A stretch of DNA of 22,624 bases, taken from the IMG/VR virus record IMGVR_UViG_3300008459_000439, positions 1 through 22,624 of that record. The stretch is one strand, 5' to 3'. Numbering within the stretch: position 1 is the first letter of the stretch; every line of letters begins with the position of its first letter. Below, piece after piece: positions 7,721 through 13,489 of this stretch. The notes beneath the pieces were generated by a model. That model made no database searches and was not told where the DNA came from. It saw only the letters and a program-made list of their open reading frames with translations. The translations under genes were made by a program, and so were the position numbers. Origin of the DNA: a virus.

Positions 7721-10402
7721 ATGTCAAATTTTATATATCCGCCAACAGACTTATCGCCATATCCAGCAAAAACAGAAGTTTCTGGTGCAATCACTGGTGC
7801 TTTACAGCCATATGCTAAATCAGAGGATGTTAGTAGCTCGTTTGGTTTAAAAAGTCATTTAACCGCAAGCTATGCAAGGTTATCAGCTGCTAATACTTTT
7901 ACTGCAACAGACAATATATTTAGTAATAATATTACCGTAAATGGAACTGCAAGTATTGCGATGTTAAATACGGTAAATCAACAATCCTTAATTGTTGGTG
8001 ATAAATATATAACAATCATGAGTGGAAGCAATACTCATGTTCAATTAGATGGCGCTGGTATATTATTTGGCAGCGGGAGCGCTGATGTTACGACCGGAGA
8101 TCAAAATTCTGTAGCACATATAGTTTATAGAAAAGGAAATGCACCATCTGATTATACATCAGATTATATAGAGGTGTTTCCTGGACTTAGAGTAACTGGA
8201 AGTTTAACTGCTTCTGGGAATGTAAATGTTCCTTCTATTACTGCGTCCGTTGGATTTAGCGGTAACGGCTCTAAGTTAACAAATATACCAGCTTCTGCAG
8301 TTGATTTGTCGCTATATGCAACCTCTGCTGGTGTTTCTGCTTCGTTTACAACACCTGCTCAAGTAACCAATACAGTTAATTCTTCTTTAACACCATACGC
8401 TAGATCAGAAGATGTCAGTAGCAGCTTTGGATTAAAAACTCATTTAACAGCGTCATATGCTAGATTATCAGCAGTAAATGATTTTAAAGCCAGTCAATTA
8501 ATAACAGGGTCTGTGTCTATTACATCGTTTATAACAGCTTCTTCTGTTACAAGCTCTTTTACAGGAAGTGGTGCTGGTTTATACAATATTCCAGCAAGTG
8601 CTGTAAATCTTATAAATTATCCAACAAAAACGGAAACAAGTGGAGCGATTACAGGAGCTTTAACACCATATGCCAAACTAAACGGTGAAAACATATTTAC
8701 TGGCGGTAATCAAATAGTAACTGGATCTTTATTAGTCACTACATCGGTTAGTGCTTCGTCATTTACCGGTTCGATGAGCGGAACTTTAGTAGGACCAGCT
8801 GGTGGTATATTAAGCGGCACATATCCAAATCCTTCTGCTCTAATAGGAGCGTATACTAGCAGTTTATATTCTATTATACCATTATCAAGCTCTAATTCTA
8901 CTAGAACTGCGGCTTTAATGACTGGCGACAGTTCAACATCTGCAAATAGTTTAGTTATAAAAACAGGCGATAGCTCATCACCATCAAATAAAGCTGGTAG
9001 TATATCAATATTAGCTGGCAGCAGTTCTTATGTCGGTGTAGCAAGTCCGTACAATGGTGATATAAGCATTGTTTCAGAAGGTGATGAGCTTATAAGAGCC
9101 GCAAACACTATAAGATTAATAGCTGGAAATTATACACCAACCCTTTCCAGTTATGGAATATATATTGAAGCAAACCCGCCAGTTGGCATGACAGATTATA
9201 TATCAATTGGATCTAATAAACCTGCTGGTGGTGGTACGCTAAGAGCTGTTGACGTTGGTAAAAGTGCAAATGCTGTTACTTTAGGAACATCTAGTATTCC
9301 CATCTATACAATGGGACAGGATATGCGAGTTCCACAATATAGAACAATAACAAATGTTAACTCTACAATGGCTATAAATGCTGGTACTATTTGTTTATCA
9401 GCAACTTCGAACATAACGATGTCCGGCAAACCAGTGATGGATGTGTATACGCCAGATACACCTGGGCAAACACCAGACGGTTGTCGTGTGACATTAATAA
9501 ATATATCAGATTTTGATATAGCATTTCCAAACGATACAAGCACTACGCCAGTTTCACCATATAGCACTGGTACATATTTGTCTAGTTCGTTAAAGTTAGG
9601 TGATCAACAAAGAGTGTTGAAAAAATGGGGAACGCTTGAACTACAGTTTCAAAAAAGTGGTTCATCTAGTACGTCTGGCGGCTATTGGGTTGAGACAAAC
9701 TTTTCAAACAACCTAACTGGTTCTTACGATTTATCGCCTTATGCAACATTAACCGGAGTGTCGGCATCGTTTACAACACCCATTCAGGTTTCTAACGCTG
9801 TTACTTCGGCTTTAACACCTTATGCTAAATTGAGTGGTGGAAATACGTTTATCGCCGGAAACCAAATAATAAGCGGTTCTGTATTTGTCTCATCTTCACT
9901 TAGCGCCTCTGCTATTACCGGTTCTTTTACGGGAAGTGGAGCTGGTTTATATAATATCCCAACGAGTGCCGTAAATCTTGTAAATTATCCAACAAAAACA
10001 GAAGTTAGCGGAGCAATCACAGGTGCTTTAATACCATACGCTAAATTAAATGGGGGTAATATATTTACGGGTAATCAAGAAATAACCGGTTCTATAAATA
10101 TATTAGGTCAATCTGTACTAAATGGAGGACAAAAGGTTAAAATATCTTCTAAGACTTCAAACTATGCACTAACGGCTTCTTCTGATTATATAGTTGCATT
10201 TAATGGTACCAGTTTAACTGGTACGCTTCCAAGTGCATCATTAACCGAGGGAGCTACTTTTATAATAAAAAATAAAAACACTTCACCACTATTTATAACA
10301 TCATCTGGCGGTTTGATAGACGGTGCATCAAATGCAACAATAAGTACTAGATACTATTCTTACACACTTGTATCAGACGGAACTGATTGGAACGTAATAT
10401 AG
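7721..10402 (+). CDS. Long repeat-rich tail fibre
   Basis: The 893-codon frame starts at ATG 7721 with AAGG at 7708-7711. The protein is a Ser/Thr/Gly/Ala-rich filament of repeated modules: SGAITGAL-x-PYAK units, SEDVSSSFGLK-x-HLTASYA units, and SFTGSGAGLYNIPASAVNL units (F-x-G-x-G-x-x-L-x-x-I, a widespread phage fibre repeat). A GPAGGILSGTYPNP motif at residues 358-371 is typical of phage tail fibres. Residues about 395-700 hold a non-repetitive part. The last 86 residues (808-893) look like a compact tip domain: ALTASSDYIVAFNGTSL, then TLPSAS, FIIKNKNTSPLFI, and VSDGTDWNVI. No enzymatic motif is seen. The product should be a trimeric fibre attached to the tail or baseplate with the C-terminus distal. 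It shares a 56-bp perfect repeat and longer similarity with the next gene. Confidence 0.85.
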   Translation: MSNFIYPPTDLSPYPAKTEVSGAITGALQPYAKSEDVSSSFGLKSHLTASYARLSAANTFTATDNIFSNNITVNGTASIAMLNTVNQQSLIVGDKYITIMSGSNTHVQLDGAGILFGSGSADVTTGDQNSVAHIVYRKGNAPSDYTSDYIEVFPGLRVTGSLTASGNVNVPSITASVGFSGNGSKLTNIPASAVDLSLYATSAGVSASFTTPAQVTNTVNSSLTPYARSEDVSSSFGLKTHLTASYARLSAVNDFKASQLITGSVSITSFITASSVTSSFTGSGAGLYNIPASAVNLINYPTKTETSGAITGALTPYAKLNGENIFTGGNQIVTGSLLVTTSVSASSFTGSMSGTLVGPAGGILSGTYPNPSALIGAYTSSLYSIIPLSSSNSTRTAALMTGDSSTSANSLVIKTGDSSSPSNKAGSISILAGSSSYVGVASPYNGDISIVSEGDELIRAANTIRLIAGNYTPTLSSYGIYIEANPPVGMTDYISIGSNKPAGGGTLRAVDVGKSANAVTLGTSSIPIYTMGQDMRVPQYRTITNVNSTMAINAGTICLSATSNITMSGKPVMDVYTPDTPGQTPDGCRVTLINISDFDIAFPNDTSTTPVSPYSTGTYLSSSLKLGDQQRVLKKWGTLELQFQKSGSSSTSGGYWVETNFSNNLTGSYDLSPYATLTGVSASFTTPIQVSNAVTSALTPYAKLSGGNTFIAGNQIISGSVFVSSSLSASAITGSFTGSGAGLYNIPTSAVNLVNYPTKTEVSGAITGALIPYAKLNGGNIFTGNQEITGSINILGQSVLNGGQKVKISSKTSNYALTASSDYIVAFNGTSLTGTLPSASLTEGATFIIKNKNTSPLFITSSGGLIDGASNATISTRYYSYTLVSDGTDWNVI
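7808..7863 (+). repeat. 56-bp perfect direct repeat, copy 1
   Basis: This 56-base segment, beginning CCATATGCTAAATCAGAGG and ending AAGTCATTTAAC, is identical base for base to 10644-10699 in the next fibre gene. The bases flanking it differ on both sides. It encodes PYAKSEDVSSSFGLKSHL plus one more residue near the N-terminus of the 893-aa fibre. Identity that includes third codon positions points to recent duplication or gene conversion. Confidence 0.95.
8579..8611 (+). repeat. 33-bp perfect direct repeat, copy 1
   Basis: TTATACAATATTCCAGCAAG and the 13 bases after it match 10830-10862 exactly. It codes for the LYNIPASAVNL part of the fibre repeat. A third, diverged copy of the same coding unit lies near 9945-9980 in the same gene. 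Confidence 0.92.
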
Positions 10403-10412
10403 GAAAAATAAA

Positions 10413-12095
10413 ATGTCATATATAGTACCTGACAATATAAAAGTTACAACGATAAGTGCATCTTCTGGTGTTACTGGTTCTCTCACGGGAAGCGGAGTTG
10501 GAGTAAGCGGATTAACTTCTTCAAACTGGAATGGTTCAACTAATGGTTTTATATCAGACGTTAGAAACCAATTTTCCGCTGGAGCTGGTGTTACTATAAC
10601 AAATGGAGTTATAACTGCAACAGGAACATCGGTTGATTTAACTCCATATGCTAAATCAGAGGATGTTAGTAGCTCGTTTGGTTTAAAAAGTCATTTAACT
10701 GCGTCTTATGCAAAATTAAATGTATTAAATGATTTTAAAACAAATCAACTAATAACAGGATCTGTATCTGTTACATCGTTTGTAACCGCATCTTCTGTTA
10801 CAAGTTCTTTTACCGGAAGTGGAGCAGGGTTATACAATATTCCAGCAAGTGCTGTAAATCTTTCTGGGTATGCTAAGTTGGCTGGTGGGAATACATTTAC
10901 TGCCGGAAATCAGATAATTACTGGTAATCTTTACATTACAAGTAATTTAACAAATGGAGATTATTTTAATCTAAGTGCAACAAACGGGTCTCATGCTGAG
11001 GGCTTTAGCGCAACAGCATCTGGTTATTGGAGCCATTCAGAGGGAAAAATGACTATAGCTACTGGTACCTCTTCACACGCCGAGGGCCTTGGAGCTGGGG
11101 CCTATGGTCATTATTCGCACGCCGAAGGGCGTAACACAGAAGCGCACGGGTCAGGATCTCATGCGGAGGGTGATACTACTTATGCTTTTGGCATAATTTC
11201 TCATGCAGAGGGCGAGAGCACGATAGCACGTGGATATGGCTCTCATGCAGAAGGAAGTAACACAGAAGCGTCTGGTAATTATTCGCACGCAGAAGGATTT
11301 GATACCTTATCTAAAGGGAATCATTCTCATGCTGAGGGATATGGTACCAGAGCAATTGCTGACTATCAGCATGTTCAAGGTAAATTTAATGCAGAAAGTT
11401 CAACGGCTTTAATGTTGGTTGGAAATGGCTCAAGCAATTTAATAAGAAAAAACATTTTAGAGGTTTATGAGCAATCTGCTATTATCAGTGGTGCTTTGGA
11501 GGTTAGCGGTAGCACAAAAATATGTCAAATTCAAACTGGTCCTCTCGGAAGCTTTAATACTTTATTATATGTGAAAGGGTCCGATGGAGTAGTTGGAATT
11601 AATACCAACAACCCCGATACAACAAAAAATTTTCACGTTTCAGGAGCGTCTAGATTTGATCTAGATATAACTTGCAGTGGTAGCATACGTATGCAGAGTG
11701 GAGAGGGTATTTCTTTTTCAAGCAATGCAAATTCCGCAGGGATGAATTCTGAATTATTAGACGACTACGAAGAAGGTACTTGGACACCAAATACCCCCGG
11801 AAATTTTAACTTTACAGCAGCTACCGGTCAATATGTAAAAATAGGAAGATTAGTGACAATTAATGGTCAATTTACTGTTACGTCTGCGCCAAACGGAGTT
11901 TATGACTTTTTCTATGGAATTCCTTTTACCGTTGCTTATCATACAACTGTTTCATTCAGTTATATTGACAATCTTCTCACTCTAACACCAACTGCTGATA
12001 ATGCAATAGTTCTTGATAATGAAATTATATTTGTTCCTGCTCTTACAAACGGCAGGACTGTTGCTTTCTCCTGTACTTACTTTACAGATGATTAA
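10413..12095 (+). CDS. Tail fibre with YadA-type head repeats and receptor-tip-like end
   Basis: The 560-codon frame starts at ATG 10413 with AGGA at 10401-10404 overlapping the previous stop. Domains in order: a short N-terminal segment with VRNQFSAGAGV (residues 50-60), a motif also found in the 16653-18758 protein; residues about 76-170, a near copy of part of the upstream 893-aa fibre; nine perfect 14-residue SHAEG repeats plus a degenerate QHVQG (residues 193-323); then a long C-terminal region with LLDDYEEGTWTP (448-459) and YVKIGRLVTINGQFTV, a signature common at the tips of phage tail fibres. SHAEG-type repeats form left-handed beta-roll heads in trimeric adhesins of the YadA class. 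The product is likely a trimeric fibre ending in a receptor-binding tip. Confidence 0.86.
   Translation: MSYIVPDNIKVTTISASSGVTGSLTGSGVGVSGLTSSNWNGSTNGFISDVRNQFSAGAGVTITNGVITATGTSVDLTPYAKSEDVSSSFGLKSHLTASYAKLNVLNDFKTNQLITGSVSVTSFVTASSVTSSFTGSGAGLYNIPASAVNLSGYAKLAGGNTFTAGNQIITGNLYITSNLTNGDYFNLSATNGSHAEGFSATASGYWSHSEGKMTIATGTSSHAEGLGAGAYGHYSHAEGRNTEAHGSGSHAEGDTTYAFGIISHAEGESTIARGYGSHAEGSNTEASGNYSHAEGFDTLSKGNHSHAEGYGTRAIADYQHVQGKFNAESSTALMLVGNGSSNLIRKNILEVYEQSAIISGALEVSGSTKICQIQTGPLGSFNTLLYVKGSDGVVGINTNNPDTTKNFHVSGASRFDLDITCSGSIRMQSGEGISFSSNANSAGMNSELLDDYEEGTWTPNTPGNFNFTAATGQYVKIGRLVTINGQFTVTSAPNGVYDFFYGIPFTVAYHTTVSFSYIDNLLTLTPTADNAIVLDNEIIFVPALTNGRTVAFSCTYFTDD
10644..10699 (+). repeat. 56-bp perfect direct repeat, copy 2
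   Basis: Identical over 56 bases to 7808-7863. Similarity continues beyond it at protein level (HLTASYAKL, then LITGSVSVTSF), matching a second internal module of the upstream fibre near 8400-8620 more closely than copy 1's surroundings, so the shared region looks mosaic. Confidence 0.95.
10830..10862 (+). repeat. 33-bp perfect direct repeat, copy 2
   Basis: Matches 8579-8611 exactly over 33 bases and encodes the same LYNIPASAVNL unit in the second fibre. Flanking bases differ mostly at silent positions. Confidence 0.92.
10989..11381 (+). repeat. 42-nt tandem coding repeats (SHAEG head repeats)
   Basis: Nine consecutive 42-base units (10989-11366) each encode 14 residues starting S-H-A-E-G, or SHSEG in unit 2, with a Gly at unit position 12 in the first eight. 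A tenth, degenerate start reads QHVQG. The units are in exact register with no insertions, but differ at DNA level, so the array is old or selected at protein level. The pattern matches YadA-class adhesin head repeats, which form a trimeric beta-roll. Confidence 0.93.
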
Positions 12096-12106
12096 TGAGG
12101 TTTAAC

Positions 12107-12316
12107 ATGTTAGAAGAAAAAAAAATTATAGACAAAATTGAAATAGTTAAAGAAGGAAGTGTTATACAAGTTCGTGAAAAAATTCAAATATTAAAAGATG
12201 GTATAGAGGTGGCAGGAACATATCATAGATATCTTATATCTAAAGATACCTATCCTCAAATGGAAAATGTTGATATACAAGTCAAAAAAATAGCAGATGC
12301 TATTTGGAATGAATAA
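12107..12316 (+). CDS. Small conserved-looking phage protein (69 aa)
   Basis: I choose ATG 12107 rather than the in-frame ATG 12095 because TGAGG at 12096-12100 sits 6 bases before 12107 and would lie inside the coding region of the earlier start; the longer version adds only MRFN. The product starts MLEEKKIIDKIEIVKEG, with alternating charged beta strands (VIQVREKIQILKDGIEVAGT) and YHRYLISKDTYPQ, ending in an amphipathic helix (VQVKKIADAIW-like). It resembles small phage proteins with an I-x-V-R-x-x-x-x-I-L-K-DG-x-E core that I recall beside tail fibre genes, but I know no function. Immediately downstream of a fibre gene it could be an assembly factor for the fibre; this is a positional guess only. 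Confidence 0.68.
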   Translation: MLEEKKIIDKIEIVKEGSVIQVREKIQILKDGIEVAGTYHRYLISKDTYPQMENVDIQVKKIADAIWNE

Positions 12317-12322
12317 TAAAAT

Positions 12323-13372
12323 ATGTCAAGTATAGAAAACCATCTTCCAAGTTCAATAGAAACTATCGACGGTGCTTTTTTAGAGTATGTCGAGGGGTTA
12401 AACCTATTTGCCACTACAACAAATGGATTTGAGAAAGTTCCTGTTATTTGGTCATCTGCCGAACGTGCGTATCAGATAAAAAATAACAAAGAGATAAGAG
12501 ATACAAATGGATCCCTTATTCCACCCATTATCTCAATTGAAAGGGTGTCAGCGGTTAAAGATGTAAACAAAAAAGGTATTTTTCAAGCTAATTTATCACC
12601 AAAAAGAGACAGATTTGTATATTCAGAAAGAATAGTTCAAGATAAAACTTCAAATTTTGCAAACGCAGATACTCTTAGAAAAAAAGGTCAAATAAACTTT
12701 GTAACTTCTAAGAAAAATGAAAAAATAGTATATAAATATACTTCAATTCCAATACCTGTTTATATAACAGTAGAGTATAAAATACATGTTTTGACAAATT
12801 ATCAGGCACAAATGAATGAAATAATTCAACCATTTATGTCAAGAGTTGCTCAAAATTATTTTTTGATAAAAAAAGATGGTCATCGCTATGAATGTTTTAT
12901 GGATCAAAACTTTGAACAGTCTACAGATGATCTAACTGAGAATGAGCGTCGTTATAAATCAATTATAAACGTTAAGGTACTTGGTTATTTAATTGGAGAG
13001 GGAAATAATCAAGAAAAATCTCAAACAATAGAACAAGAAAATGCAGTAGAAATTAAATTTCCAAAAGAAAATTTAATTCTCGTAGAAGAAACAGATAAAA
13101 AAGTACAAAAAAAGAAGCTCTCAAATGAAGGCGCTTTCATTGCATCAAATATTGTTAAAAAAAGTACTTTTACTATTGGCGATGGAATTAATTCAAAGTA
13201 TACAATTTATCATGATTTTGCTTCTAAAGATATAATAGTTAGGGTAAGAGAAAATTTTGGCGATTATGATGTTGTAGAGGTGTCAGTGGATTTAGGAAAT
13301 ACAGATCATGTTGATATAGATATGGGCGATATAATCCCAGAAGATTCTTATGTTGTAATGATTATTGGCTAA
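12323..13372 (+). CDS. Tail-completion-like protein fused to a fibre-type C-terminal domain
   Basis: The 349-codon frame starts at ATG 12323, 6 bases after the previous stop, with no clear ribosome binding site, so coupling to the upstream gene is likely. Residues about 134-226 have IPIPVYITVEYKIHVLTNY, QMNEIIQPFMSR and NERRYKSIINVKVLGYLIGE. This layout (a beta strand of intermediate-tail type, a helix pairing subunits, and a closing strand) resembles the core of T4 gp15-like tail completion or terminator proteins; the match is tentative. Residues 283-349 form a separate domain: FTIGDGINSKYTIYHDF, then DIIVRVRENFGDYDVVEVSV and a final SYVVMIIG, closely following the IGDG-x-x-x-x-x-V-x-H pattern seen at the ends of many phage fibre and baseplate proteins. 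It is the last gene before the hairpin at 13407. Confidence 0.7.
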   Translation: MSSIENHLPSSIETIDGAFLEYVEGLNLFATTTNGFEKVPVIWSSAERAYQIKNNKEIRDTNGSLIPPIISIERVSAVKDVNKKGIFQANLSPKRDRFVYSERIVQDKTSNFANADTLRKKGQINFVTSKKNEKIVYKYTSIPIPVYITVEYKIHVLTNYQAQMNEIIQPFMSRVAQNYFLIKKDGHRYECFMDQNFEQSTDDLTENERRYKSIINVKVLGYLIGEGNNQEKSQTIEQENAVEIKFPKENLILVEETDKKVQKKKLSNEGAFIASNIVKKSTFTIGDGINSKYTIYHDFASKDIIVRVRENFGDYDVVEVSVDLGNTDHVDIDMGDIIPEDSYVVMIIG

Positions 13373-13406
13373 TATTACTTTTTTTAAAATAGAATACTAA
13401 TTATAG

Positions 13407-13439
13407 TATGCGAGTTTATGATTTTCATAGGCTCGCATA
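13407..13439 (+). terminator. 15-bp hairpin, probable intrinsic terminator
   Basis: TATGCGAGTTTATGA (13407-13421) pairs with TCATAGGCTCGCATA (13425-13439) over all 15 positions, with two G-U wobbles, around a TTT loop. The following ATCTTGTCTT is only moderately T-rich, so termination may be partial. It lies 35 bases after the 12323-13372 stop and just before the isolated beta-helix gene, so it could end the fibre operon, protect the 3' end of its mRNA, or both. Confidence 0.6.
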
Positions 13440-13448
13440 ATCTTGTCT

Positions 13449-13456
13449 TATATAAA
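13449..13456 (+). promoter_or_regulatory. Possible T4-type late promoter
   Basis: TATATAAA lies directly downstream of the hairpin and 34 bases before the start codon at 13490. T4-type late promoters have a TATAAATA core with no -35 element; TATAAAC here fits in part. No sigma70-like -35/-10 pair fits better. In AT-rich DNA such matches occur often by chance, so the main support is position between a hairpin and a strong ribosome binding site. Confidence 0.3.
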
Positions 13457-13473
13457 CCCGCCCCATGATGGGC

Positions 13474-13479
13474 AAGGAG
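13474..13479 (+). promoter_or_regulatory. Strong ribosome binding site for 13490 gene
   Basis: AAGGAG lies 10 bases before ATG 13490. The bases just before it (GCCC at 13460-13463 and GGGC at 13470-13473) can pair around a CATGAT loop, leaving AAGGAG exposed right after a small GC stem. It is among the best Shine-Dalgarno matches in the window. Confidence 0.65.
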
Positions 13480-13489
13480 ATCTAAATTA

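Noticed and set aside
10989-11381. Regular 42-nt repeats considered as a CRISPR-like array
   Set aside because: The repeats are contiguous, diverged at DNA level and in coding frame, with no constant repeat plus unique spacer structure.
11230-11412. 60-codon + strand frame overlapping the SHAEG repeats
   Set aside because: It is an out-of-frame reading of the 42-nt repeats in a gene whose main frame is unmistakable.
7721-12095. Diversity-generating retroelement target in the fibre tips
   Set aside because: No reverse transcriptase, template repeat or adenine-biased variable repeat is visible in the window.
12095-12106. ATG 12095 as the start of the small gene
   Set aside because: It overlaps the previous stop and leaves the good TGAGG site inside the coding sequence; ATG 12107 has correct spacing.
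13402-13407. TATAGT as a sigma70 -10 box before the 624-aa gene
   Set aside because: No -35 at proper spacing, and its start point would fall inside the stem of the 13407-13439 hairpin.
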